From an uncultured Eubacteriales bacterium (GTDB lineage: Bacteria; Bacillota; Clostridia; Oscillospirales; CAG-272), in the NCBI GenBank assembly GCA_900547565.1, contig URHI01000070.1, positions 1 through 10,670 of the forward strand: a stretch of 10,670 nucleotides of DNA. Direction: 5' to 3'. Each line of letters starts with the position of its first letter. The first letter of the stretch is position 1. Made by a program: the position numbers and the translations under genes. Below, one piece after another: positions 1-6,075 of this stretch. The notes beneath the pieces were generated by a model. It had not been told where the DNA came from. It was given only the letters and a program-made list of their open reading frames with translations, and made no database searches.

Positions 1-206
1 CCCGTTAAAACCCCCCGCAACCACCCGCCGCGCGGCCGTCCGGTAGCAAAACAGCTCTCAGCCACGATCCTGTTAGCCTCGCGAAGCATGTCTGTTTGCC
101 CCACCCCGCCCGCATCGGCGCGGACAATAAAATACGCTGTCTCAAAAACATCACCGCGTCTTGCGTTGACAACTATCATCTGCCGTGCACAACCCTTTAT
201 CGCCAT
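1..206 (-). CDS. Unrecognised small protein, partial (3' end beyond the window)
   Basis: An open frame of 68 codons starts at ATG 206-204 on the minus strand and leaves the left edge without a stop. An AAGGAGG ribosome binding site at 214-220 lies 7 bases before the ATG and fixes the start. A nearby ATG at 211-209 is in another frame and stops after four codons. The N-terminus begins MAIKGCARQMIVVNARRGDV and continues with FETAYFIVR and DMLREANRIVAES, a compact alpha/beta-looking stretch. A basic, Gly-rich, Trp-containing segment follows. The pattern (short strand, D-x-F-E-x-A-Y-F-I-V-R, then a helix) resembles small clostridial proteins of unknown function that I cannot name securely. It sits 76 bases downstream of spmB on the same strand, so it is probably in the same operon. 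No function is assigned. The reality of the gene is fairly sure from its start signals. Confidence 0.6.
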   Translation of the reverse strand, partial: MAIKGCARQMIVVNARRGDVFETAYFIVRADAGGVGQTDMLREANRIVAESCFATGRPRGGWLRGVLT

Positions 207-227
207 ATCATGACCTCCTTACAGGCT

Positions 228-246
228 CTGTCAGCATTATTGACAG
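228..246. other. Small inverted repeat between spmB and the next gene
   Basis: CTGTCA (228-233) and TGACAG (241-246) can form a 6-bp stem with a 7-base loop in the 76-base gap between spmB and the partial gene. No T tract follows on the minus strand, so it is not a convincing terminator. It could be a processing or spacer hairpin. Confidence 0.3.
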
Positions 247-282
247 CTGTCTGCGGTGTTCATTCAGCCGCACATACAAAGA

Positions 283-843
283 TTATCCGGCGTAGAACAC
301 TCTGCTGACGGCGCACGCCAGCAGCACCACAAACACCATGACTCCAAACGCAACGGGAAAGGCATAGCGCGTACGCCGCACGTTCACAGACGAAAAATAT
401 ACTGTCAGCACATATATCAGCGTATCCGAGCTGCCCATTATCACCGAGGCACAAAAGGCCTCAAAGCTGTCGGGCCCGCAACGCTCGAGCAGAGAGGAAA
501 AAACCGCCGTAGCCGCACTGCCCGATACGGGGCGCGTCAACAGCAGCGGCAATATTTCGTCCGGTATGCCGACACGTGAGGTCAGCGGCGACAGCAGTCG
601 TCCGGCAAGCTCTACGGCGCCCGAGGCGTTAAGCATACCGATTGCCACGACAAGTGCCGTCAGCGTCGGCAGCAGACCGACCGCGCACTGAAGTCCTCCC
701 TTTGCCCCCTTAAGAAAGGAAGAAAACAGATCGCGCCGCCACAGCATCAGTCCGCCGCACAGGCATATAACGCAGGGCACGACCAACGAAGGGAGGTCGG
801 ACAGACTGAGCGGAGTAAAGTCAATCAAATCCCAGACCTTCAC
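283..843 (-). CDS. spmB: Spore maturation protein B
   Basis: SpmB is an integral membrane protein that acts with SpmA in spore core dehydration and heat resistance (known from Bacillus). The proposed start is GTG 843-841, preceded by GGAGAGGG with suitable spacing and overlapping the spmA stop as GTGA. This gives 186 residues, close to the 170-180 usual for SpmB. Visible features are a first membrane helix around VVPCVICLCGGLMLW, the FLKGAKGGLQCAVGLLPTLT segment, VAIGMLNASGAVE, the signature LLTRPVSGSAATAVF, and a C-terminal VIMGSSDTLIYVLTVYFSSV and final hydrophobic helix. The frame is also open upstream, so ORF callers will merge it with spmA. The start inferred here depends on the frameshift interpretation; the family assignment does not. 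Confidence 0.8.
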   Translation of the reverse strand: MKVWDLIDFTPLSLSDLPSLVVPCVICLCGGLMLWRRDLFSSFLKGAKGGLQCAVGLLPTLTALVVAIGMLNASGAVELAGRLLSPLTSRVGIPDEILPLLLTRPVSGSAATAVFSSLLERCGPDSFEAFCASVIMGSSDTLIYVLTVYFSSVNVRRTRYAFPVAFGVMVFVVLLACAVSRVFYAG

Positions 844-1413
844 TGCCCTCTCCGCCCTGCCGCAAGGCGGCAACATATCAGTGCGAGCGCCGCACCCGAC
901 ACCGAGCATATCCACACCGGTACGACCACGGCATACGGCTCCCGCCAGCCGCCGCAATGCTACGACCGTGGATGGCACAAGCGAAACCGAGGCAGTATTC
1001 AGCACCGCCAGCGTGATCATGTCGGCAGTAGCCGTGCCGGGGACAGGGTTGACCGACTGCATGGCCGACATGGCACGCAGTGCCAGCGGCGTTGCGGCAT
1101 TTCCGACGCCGAGCAGATTGGCGCTGAGATTGGCGGCGATGTCCTCTGCGCCGACGCCGGTGCGCCATGCGGTCGGGAAAAAGATACGCAGAAACGGGGA
1201 CATCAGCCGCGACAGCTTGCCTATCGCCCCTACGTCGCTGAGGACCTGCATCACTCCTCCCCACAGGCACATGATGCCGCACAGCGAAACAGTCAGCTCG
1301 ACCGCTCCCGCCGCACCGTCCAGGACTGCATTTCCGAGCGCCGGAGCATTTCCGGTAATCGTTCCCACAAAAAATGATATAAGGCATAATATGCCAAAAA
1401 TTACACCGATCAC
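283..1413 (-). CDS. Continuous SpmA'-SpmB open frame (apparent fusion created by a frameshift)
   Basis: One open frame of 376 codons runs from a GTG start at 1413 (AAGGAG at 1418-1423) to TAA at 283-285. Residues 1-158 are SpmA-like, with membrane segments and the motif ANLLGVGNAATPL. Residues about 200-376 are SpmB-like, with the motif RPVSGSAATAVF. Both families are membrane proteins with nucleoside-recognition (Gate) domains, known in Bacillus to be needed for spore core dehydration. Residues about 159-195 (AVCRGRTG...GRAERA) are hydrophilic, Cys/Arg-rich and unlike either family. In the neighbouring frame the same DNA encodes the missing last membrane helix of SpmA. I therefore read this as two overlapping genes, listed separately, with a frameshift in spmA. 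If the shift is real and not a sequencing error, this 376-residue chimera is what the ribosome would make. Confidence 0.6.
   Translation of the reverse strand: MIGVIFGILCLISFFVGTITGNAPALGNAVLDGAAGAVELTVSLCGIMCLWGGVMQVLSDVGAIGKLSRLMSPFLRIFFPTAWRTGVGAEDIAANLSANLLGVGNAATPLALRAMSAMQSVNPVPGTATADMITLAVLNTASVSLVPSTVVALRRLAGAVCRGRTGVDMLGVGCGARTDMLPPCGRAERAVKVWDLIDFTPLSLSDLPSLVVPCVICLCGGLMLWRRDLFSSFLKGAKGGLQCAVGLLPTLTALVVAIGMLNASGAVELAGRLLSPLTSRVGIPDEILPLLLTRPVSGSAATAVFSSLLERCGPDSFEAFCASVIMGSSDTLIYVLTVYFSSVNVRRTRYAFPVAFGVMVFVVLLACAVSRVFYAG
840..1413 (-). pseudogene. spmA: Spore maturation protein A, frameshifted near the 3' end
   Basis: The SpmA frame starts at GTG 1413, preceded by AAGGAG with a spacing of about 5 bases. 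It runs intact through FPTAWR, ANLLGVGNAATPLALRAM and LNTASVSLVPSTVVALRRLAG. Near 941-943 homology jumps to the +1 frame, which reads EPYAVVVPVWICSVSGAALA, then LICCRLAAGRRGQ, then TGA at 842-840. That is the expected C-terminal membrane helix plus basic tail of SpmA, and the total of about 190 residues fits the family (about 196 in Bacillus subtilis). Upstream of the switch the +1 frame is closed by TAG and TGA stops, so it is not an independent gene. The terminal TGA overlaps the spmB start as GTGA, the usual layout of a translationally coupled pair. The net change is one extra base or two (or five, or eight) missing bases. Sequencing error, true mutation and programmed shift cannot be told apart here. 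Confidence 0.72.
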
Positions 1414-1560
1414 AGCTTCTCCTTGTCAATTACTTAACGATAAATTTCAGCTTGTTAAAAAATTGTTGACAGAATCATGTCAAAAAGCAACAAAAACTTG
1501 CGATAAAATGGCAAAAAATATCACAGCCCGTCCAAAAATAATTATTTTTTCGTTTTGCTC

Positions 1561-1589
1561 TTGACGGCCATATTATTCCATAATATAAT
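1561..1589 (+). promoter_or_regulatory. Sigma-A promoter of the abrB-like gene
   Basis: TTGACG at 1561-1566 and TATAAT at 1584-1589 are separated by exactly 17 bases, about 60 bases before the ATG at 1648. The flanking DNA is very AT-rich. The 234-base gap back to spmA (1414-1647) also holds a TGACA/TGTCA inverted repeat near 1465-1480. I see no convincing minus-strand promoter for spmA, which may use a sporulation sigma factor. Confidence 0.8.
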
Positions 1590-1647
1590 AATATTAGACA
1601 ATTATTAGTTATGTTTTGTCAAAGTCAATAATAAAAGGAGGAAAAAT

Positions 1648-1893
1648 ATGAAATCTACCGGAATGGTGCGTCCCGTTGACGAGCTGGGCCGTATTGTACT
1701 GCCCAAGGAGCTGCGCAGAAGCCTGAGCATAAATCCCCGTGATTCTGTTGAAATTTTCACAGACGGTGACAGAATAGTACTGCAAAAGTATGAGCCTGCG
1801 TGCATTTTCTGCGGAAACGCAGACCACGTCGTCTATTACGAAGGCAAGCGCATTTGCTCTGACTGCCTTGCAAAGATCAAATCTATACTTTGA
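1648..1893 (+). CDS. AbrB/SpoVT-family transition-state regulator with a C-terminal Cys cluster
   Basis: This 81-residue protein starts MKSTGMVRPVDELGRIVLPK, the SpoVT/AbrB swapped-hairpin DNA-binding fold (residues 1-50), including the D-E-L-G-R-I-V-L-P-K-E-L-R signature and the VEIFTDGDRIVLQKYEP strand. Family members are dimeric or tetrameric DNA-binding regulators of post-exponential genes. The C-terminal 30 residues carry CIFC (52, 55) and CSDC (70, 73), a CxxC-x14-CxxC layout suggesting a small metal-binding knuckle. Clostridial AbrB homologues often end this way. The start is set by AAGGAGG at 1635-1641, 6 bases from the ATG. The gene is monocistronic, with its own promoter and terminator, and diverges from the sporulation genes. 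That fits a regulatory role, although its targets cannot be read from the sequence. Confidence 0.88.
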   Translation: MKSTGMVRPVDELGRIVLPKELRRSLSINPRDSVEIFTDGDRIVLQKYEPACIFCGNADHVVYYEGKRICSDCLAKIKSIL

Positions 1894-1921
1894 TTTTATG
1901 ACATTTAAGCAATGAATATTA

Positions 1922-1958
1922 CCCCACCTCAGGCATTGTGCATGCGGCGGGGTTTTTT
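1922..1958 (+). terminator. Rho-independent terminator of the abrB-like gene
   Basis: CCCCACC (1922-1928) pairs with GGCGGGG (1946-1952) with one A-C mismatch. An inner GCAT/ATGC stem extends the hairpin, and six Ts follow (1953-1958). It lies 29 bases after the stop codon. Confidence 0.8.
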
Positions 1959-2023
1959 CTGTCCTACTGCCTGACAGCTCCAACCGGATATGCAGACATC
2001 GGCTTTAGTCCGAAAAACAAAGC

Positions 2024-2054
2024 GCCTCCCGCCGTCGTTTTGACAGCGGGAGGC
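2024..2054 (-). terminator. Hairpin terminator serving the minus-strand glycosylase gene
   Basis: Arms at 2024-2036 and 2042-2054 match over 12 of 13 positions around a 5-base loop. On the minus strand the stem is followed by GCTTTGTTTTT. It lies about 120 bases beyond the glycosylase stop, between two convergent genes. On the plus strand the downstream sequence is A-rich, so the minus direction is the likely one. Confidence 0.65.
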
Positions 2055-2176
2055 AAAATTGTGCGCAAGCAATATTTATGAAAATCCGCAACTGTTTTTC
2101 GGCCTGACCGCAGCGGGCAAAACAGACAAATCACACCCCCGCCGCACCGACGGACACGCCTGCTTACGCCACGTGA

Positions 2177-3094
2177 TCACGCCTCTCCGCCGCCCGTATA
2201 CCTCTCATAGTAAAACAAATACTGCTGTGCCACACCTGCATACGGACCGAGCGAGGCCGCAGTGAAGCCCTCTCCGAAATACCGCGCAATGACGCGCTTT
2301 ATCCACACGTCGACAGGAAAGGCATCCAGCCTGCCAAAGCCGAATAAAAGCGAGCATGCCGCCACCTTGGCTCCGACTCCCTTGATGCACTCAAGCCGCA
2401 ACGCCGCATCGGCTGTTGAAAGTCCGGCAAGACAGTCCGGCGCAAGCTCGCCGGACGCCCACTTGCAGGCCGCATCATATATATATTTGGCCCGGAAGCC
2501 CGTACGCAACGCAAAAATTGCTTCCGTTCCGGCCTTTCGCAGCGCCTCGGCCGTCGGGAAAGCATACGCCGGACGTCCGCCGCCGTGCTGCTCCATACCG
2601 CGCACGTCAACCTCCTGACCGTAGCGCTCCGACAGCGCCACGATCAGCTTTTTTATACGCGGAATGTTGTTGTTTTGGGAAATAATGAACGAGCATACCG
2701 TCTCCCATTCCTGCTGACGCAGAATATGTATCCCGCTGCCCACCTGCACTGCCCTCGCCAGCGCCGGGTTGTCCGAACGGCTGAGTATATCACGGTCAAT
2801 AGCGGCGTAGTCAACGTCAAATCCAAGATAGTGCCGCCAGATCGCGTCATAATCCGCCGCCGTGGCGTTGTAAATTCTAATGACATCTCCGTCCTGCGCC
2901 ACTGAGATGAGCCGGCCGTGCGCAACCCCCGCGTACTCGGCCTCGTGCAGACTCTGCGGCACCGGCTCAAACCGGAAGCACTGGCCGCAATCGAATGTTT
3001 TGACGACGTCAAAGCCGTCAACGCCGCTCAGCGTCACAACGGGAATATTGCCGATACGTGTTTCGACCGGAAAAATACAGTCGGTGTGTGTCAT
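2177..3094 (-). CDS. ogg: 8-oxoguanine DNA glycosylase, OGG1 type
   Basis: This 305-residue base-excision repair enzyme would remove 8-oxoguanine paired with C and nick the strand as an AP lyase. The N-terminal OGG domain is marked by FDCGQCFRF (34-42). The glycosylase domain contains SFIISQNNNIPRIKKLI (135-151), matching the SFICSSNNNIARI segment of eukaryotic OGG1. A helix-hairpin-helix GPD module follows, with IKGVGAKVAACSLL and FPVDVWIKR. Lys243 corresponds to the OGG1 Schiff-base lysine (human Lys249) and Asp262 to the catalytic aspartate (human Asp268); the 19-residue spacing is identical. The length also matches the family. The ATG at 3094 is preceded by GGAGAGGG at a spacing of 8. The gene is alone on its strand and divergent from the DUF6062 operon. 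This long two-domain type is common in clostridia, while many other bacteria use MutM instead. Confidence 0.93.
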   Translation of the reverse strand: MTHTDCIFPVETRIGNIPVVTLSGVDGFDVVKTFDCGQCFRFEPVPQSLHEAEYAGVAHGRLISVAQDGDVIRIYNATAADYDAIWRHYLGFDVDYAAIDRDILSRSDNPALARAVQVGSGIHILRQQEWETVCSFIISQNNNIPRIKKLIVALSERYGQEVDVRGMEQHGGGRPAYAFPTAEALRKAGTEAIFALRTGFRAKYIYDAACKWASGELAPDCLAGLSTADAALRLECIKGVGAKVAACSLLFGFGRLDAFPVDVWIKRVIARYFGEGFTAASLGPYAGVAQQYLFYYERYTGGGEA

Positions 3095-3125
3095 AAAAAT
3101 GCCCTCTCCAAAATAAAATTTATAC

Positions 3126-3154
3126 TTGCTTTATTATACGGAAATTGTTATAAT
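3126..3154 (+). promoter_or_regulatory. Sigma-A promoter of the DUF6062-mnmM-carboxypeptidase operon
   Basis: TTGCTT (3126-3131) and TATAAT (3149-3154) are separated by 17 bases, about 75 bases before the first gene. Confidence 0.7.
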
Positions 3155-3161
3155 ATAAGAG
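3133..3161 (-). promoter_or_regulatory. Possible promoter of the glycosylase gene
   Basis: On the minus strand TATAAT (3138-3133) lies 39 bases before the ATG. The -35 position (CTCTTA, 3161-3156) matches the consensus poorly. It would overlap the opposing promoter, so the two could interfere. Confidence 0.4.
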
Positions 3162-3229
3162 CGATGCTCACGGTGTAATTATACATCATCCGGAGCCGTA
3201 TTTCAAGTGCCGCGGAGGTTTTGGTCGAA

Positions 3230-3958
3230 ATGGAGCAAATATATACAATACCGGTCAACGAGGCGTTTGAGGCGTCCGCAGCGGATCATTCGCTCGGCTG
3301 CCCTATATGCGCACTGTATAACCGGCTGGAGGAAAACGAGCTGGAGTTGATACTCGGTGCTTCCATGATGGAGCCGGACGTCCGCATACAGACCAACAAA
3401 GAGGGCTTTTGCCGCACGCATTACGACATGATGCTGACCCGCAAAAACCGCCTCGGTATGGCGCTGACGCTGGAAAGTCATCTCAACGAGCTGCGAGGGC
3501 AGACCAAGTTCGGCTCCCTCCTCCCCTCTGACCCGGCAGGCCGCACTACCGGTCGCATAGGTGAGCTGGAGCACAGCTGCTACGTCTGCAGACGAATAGA
3601 ATACCACTTCGGGCGCATGATAGATACTGTCGTACTACTGTGGGACAGCGACGAAAATTTTCCGGACAAGCTGAGGGCCCAGCCGTATTTCTGTCTGCCG
3701 CACTACCGCCTGCTCCTGACGCACGCCAAGGCCCGCCTGCAAAAGAAAAAATATTCCGCCTTCGGGCAAGACTGCGCCGGTGTGGTCGAGCCGTATTTCG
3801 ATTCGTTGCGTGAGGACGTGAGCTGGTTCTGCAAAAAATTCGACTATCGCTTCGCCGACGAGCCGTGGAACAACTCACGTGACTCAGTCGAGCGGGCAAT
3901 AAAATTTCTGCGCTCCGATCTGCATACACCGCCCACGGCGAGAAAGGACAAACAATAA
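3230..3958 (+). CDS. DUF6062-like protein with two CxxC...CxxH modules
   Basis: I recognise this 242-residue protein as resembling the clostridial DUF6062 family; its function is unknown. It carries two similar Cys/His sets: GCPIC with FCRTHY (Cys24, Cys27, Cys61, His64) and SCYVC with FCLPHY (Cys117, Cys120, Cys155, His158). Each is followed by a helix (DMMLTRKNRL, RLLLTHAKARL). This looks like an internal duplication of a metal-binding helical unit. No signal peptide or membrane helix is seen, so it is probably cytosolic. The open frame also allows a TTG at 3221, but GGAGG at 3214-3218 would be only 2 bases from it. The ATG at 3230 is 11 bases away and is preferred. The stop TAA shares one base with the mnmM start (TAATG), so the two are translationally coupled. 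That coupling hints at a link to tRNA modification, but this is inference. Confidence 0.8.
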   Translation: MEQIYTIPVNEAFEASAADHSLGCPICALYNRLEENELELILGASMMEPDVRIQTNKEGFCRTHYDMMLTRKNRLGMALTLESHLNELRGQTKFGSLLPSDPAGRTTGRIGELEHSCYVCRRIEYHFGRMIDTVVLLWDSDENFPDKLRAQPYFCLPHYRLLLTHAKARLQKKKYSAFGQDCAGVVEPYFDSLREDVSWFCKKFDYRFADEPWNNSRDSVERAIKFLRSDLHTPPTARKDKQ

Positions 3959-4518
3959 TGCTGGATCTCCTTGAGCTTCAGAAGTATTTCATCTGTAAGC
4001 ATCTGCATGCCGGCGACACTGCCGTCGATTTCACCATGGGCAACGGACACGACACCGAATTTCTCTGCCGCACGGTCGGAGATACCGGGCATGTTTATGC
4101 CTTTGATATTCAGAAGCAGGCAGTTGAAAGCACTGCCGCAAACCTTGCGGCATCCGGATGTCCGGCGGTCTGGACGCTGATAAACGACTCGCATCATAAT
4201 GTAAAGAATTACGTCAGCGGGCCCATTAAAGCCGGCATGTTCAATCTCGGCTATCTGCCCGGAGGCGACAAACGTATAACCACGCTGCGCGCCACCACCA
4301 TGCCGGCGGTCGAGGCCGCTATTGATCTGCTTGCACCGGACGGCATAGTATGCATTGCCGTTTATCCCGGACACGCCGAGGGCGAGGCCGAGGGTAAAAT
4401 GCTGGCAGAATATCTTTCCGGCCTGCCGCGCTGGCAGCTGTGTGCCACACAAATAAAAATTCTCAACTCTCCGACGTCGCCCTACTTCATTATTGTGGAA
4501 AAGAAGGCGGCGTTATGA
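3958..4518 (+). CDS. mnmM: tRNA 5-aminomethyl-2-thiouridine methyltransferase, MnmM (YtqB) family
   Basis: This 186-residue class I SAM-dependent methyltransferase belongs to the rRNA_methylase/YtqB family. In Bacillus subtilis YtqB has been identified as MnmM, which converts nm5s2U to mnm5s2U at the wobble position of tRNA. The SAM-binding loop reads VDFTMGNGHDTEFL (23-36), followed by the acidic Asp50 in VYAFDIQKQAV. Family-typical blocks are INDSHHNV (75-82), FNLGYLPGGDKRITT (95-109), YPGHAEGEAEG (136-146) and NSPTSPYFIIVEKK (170-183). The length is close to the Bacillus protein (about 194). The start overlaps the preceding stop by one base, and the TGA stop overlaps the next gene's ATG (ATGA), so it is the middle member of a coupled operon. 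Assignment to the family is strong. The exact substrate is taken from the characterised homologue. Confidence 0.88.
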   Translation: MLDLLELQKYFICKHLHAGDTAVDFTMGNGHDTEFLCRTVGDTGHVYAFDIQKQAVESTAANLAASGCPAVWTLINDSHHNVKNYVSGPIKAGMFNLGYLPGGDKRITTLRATTMPAVEAAIDLLAPDGIVCIAVYPGHAEGEAEGKMLAEYLSGLPRWQLCATQIKILNSPTSPYFIIVEKKAAL

Positions 4519-5741
4519 AGCTTACCGGTATTTTGCGCAGGCTGACCAAACGTCAGCGTATTGTGTGCGCCACGGTGGCAGTGATACTGCGGGCAGCCGT
4601 AGCAGTGGCGGTATACGCATCACGCCCCCGCATCAACACCGACGCCTTCAGGGTTTATTTTGACAAAAAAACTATTGTGGCATATAATGATACCGTACGC
4701 AACGGTGTAGTATATATCAACGCTTTTGATCTGGCCGAGTACTGCGAGCTGACCGTCAGCGGCAGCTATGAACGCCTGCGGCTTTATGCGTCCGAGGGAG
4801 AATATGCCGACTTCGTGCCCGGTTCATCGGTCGCAAGCCTGTGCGGTGTCGATACTCTTATGCCCGGACCGGCATTCTATGACAATGACGTGCTGTGGCT
4901 ACCGTGCGAGTTTGTCAACTCAAATTTCAACAATGTCAGTATAGTGATCGACACCGAGCGCAACAAGCTGTCGGTGTGGCGCGATGAAGACACAGGCAGC
5001 ACAACGACATCGCCGCTTTACAAGCCCGTAACCTTCATCCGCAGTTCGGTGAGCGGAACAGTTCCGACACAAAAAGAGGACATTGACGTAATGATAAGCT
5101 CCTACACCTTCAAAACCGACATTTCGGCATACAAAAAATATCTGGATCCACGTGATTCGGCCTATCTGATTCTGGCAAACAAAACGGTTACACTGGGGGC
5201 AGACTATGCCCCCGGAACGCTTGTTGTGCTGGACAAAAATCTGACGATATACGGCGGCGTCAAGCAGCTCGAGCAGGCGGCCGCGGCGGCGCTGACTGCA
5301 ATGATGCAGGAAATGAGGGCAGCAGGATATGATGATATTTACGTCACCAGCGCCTATCGTGATTACGCCTACCAATCGGCCTTGTTTTCCACCTATATCA
5401 ACCGTGAAATGGCGGCAGACCCCGGGCTTGACTACGAATCGGCTCGGCGCCGCGTGCTGGAATACTCTGCCGAGCCGGGCACCAGCGAGCATCAGACCGG
5501 GCTGTGCGTCGATCTTATCGCGGCGGGCATGACTGACCTTGACGAATCCTTTGCCGCACAGCCGGTGTATTCTTGGCTGTGTGACAACGCCTATAAGTTC
5601 GGATTTATTCTGCGCTATCCCCAGGACAAGGTTGCCGTGACCGGTTACAGCTACGAGCCGTGGCATTATCGGTTTGTGGGGCAGCAGGCGGCGGCTGAAA
5701 TGCGGCTGTCGGGGCAATGTCTGGAGGAATATCTCGGTTGA
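4515..5741 (+). CDS. Membrane-anchored M15B (VanY-type) D-alanyl-D-alanine carboxypeptidase
   Basis: This 408-residue extracellular zinc peptidase is expected to trim the terminal D-Ala from peptidoglycan stem peptides. Residues 1-15 are basic, and 16-35 form a membrane anchor interrupted by Arg26. Residues about 41-157 resemble a copper-amine-oxidase-N-like/stalk domain of short beta hairpins. Residues about 158-230 form a linker, and the C-terminal catalytic domain begins near 235. Its motifs are VTSAYRDYAYQ (277-287), SEHQTGLCVDL (324-334, zinc ligands His326 and Asp333) and EPWHYR (381-386, base Glu381 and ligand His384). All catalytic residues are present. The frame stays open upstream to 4440, but the ATG at 4515 overlaps the mnmM stop (ATGA) and places the membrane anchor correctly, so it is chosen. 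It lacks the vanX/vanA context and is more likely a housekeeping wall enzyme than a resistance determinant. Confidence 0.88.
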   Translation: MKLTGILRRLTKRQRIVCATVAVILRAAVAVAVYASRPRINTDAFRVYFDKKTIVAYNDTVRNGVVYINAFDLAEYCELTVSGSYERLRLYASEGEYADFVPGSSVASLCGVDTLMPGPAFYDNDVLWLPCEFVNSNFNNVSIVIDTERNKLSVWRDEDTGSTTTSPLYKPVTFIRSSVSGTVPTQKEDIDVMISSYTFKTDISAYKKYLDPRDSAYLILANKTVTLGADYAPGTLVVLDKNLTIYGGVKQLEQAAAAALTAMMQEMRAAGYDDIYVTSAYRDYAYQSALFSTYINREMAADPGLDYESARRRVLEYSAEPGTSEHQTGLCVDLIAAGMTDLDESFAAQPVYSWLCDNAYKFGFILRYPQDKVAVTGYSYEPWHYRFVGQQAAAEMRLSGQCLEEYLG

Positions 5742-5757
5742 CCGGTGCGCGGAAACC

Positions 5758-5773
5758 TACCACCCATGTGGTA
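5758..5773 (+). other. Short hairpin after the carboxypeptidase gene
   Basis: TACCAC and GTGGTA form a perfect 6-bp stem with a 4-base loop, 17 bases after the stop. No T tract follows. An overlapping TAATC/GATTA stem (5772-5792) could form instead. It may be a weak 3' end signal. Bases 5793-5955 show nothing that I can assign. Confidence 0.3.
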
Positions 5774-5963
5774 ATCCAAAATACTTTGATTACAGATAAC
5801 TTCACCTCTATAAATTTACAAAACAATTAAAGTGTTTTTTCTATCCGACAGGCAGGGCTGTTAAGCTACACTATATTGGAGTATTGCCATTACGCCACCT
5901 TTCCACCCGTACGAGTTGTAGAGACTTCGTTGCTGTAAAAATAACTATCCATTTAGCCCGGTC

Positions 5964-6071
5964 CGCCCGCTATGCGGGCGTCTGAAGGAGGGGGGATCCA
6001 AGGGGGAACCATGGGTTCCCCCATTGGCGCGTTCTTTTGGTTCGTTTTCTGCCGCGGGGCAGAAAATGAAC
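5964..6071. repeat. Cluster of three strong GC-rich hairpins (repeat-like)
   Basis: Three consecutive inverted repeats fill this stretch. (1) CGCCCGC/GCGGGCG at 5964-5980 has a 3-base loop. (2) CCAA plus GGGGGAACC pairs with GGTTCCCCC plus TTGG at 5998-6027; it has an ATG loop and one bulged A. (3) GTTCGTTTTCTGCC (6040-6053) pairs with GGCAGAAAATGAAC (6058-6071), with a GCGG loop and one G-T pair. The dense, nearly perfect stems with short loops are typical of dispersed palindromic intergenic elements. A remembered similarity to repeats in Ruminococcaceae genomes supports this but was not checked. It directly abuts the interspersed repeat copy at 6076-6216 and may be part of the same composite element. 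Confidence 0.6.
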
Positions 6072-6075
6072 ACCA

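Noticed and set aside
881..1564. Plus-strand open frame of 227 codons across spmA
   Set aside because: It is a shadow of spmA. Its composition is Ala/Thr/Pro-rich antisense with no start signals, and it extends into AT-rich promoter DNA.
4920..5717. Minus-strand open frame of 265 codons inside the carboxypeptidase gene
   Set aside because: The opposite strand has every M15B motif, while this frame has no recognisable domain or start signal.
4515..5741. VanY-type glycopeptide resistance gene
   Set aside because: No vanA/H/X/R/S neighbours. It lies in an operon with mnmM, so a housekeeping wall role is more likely.
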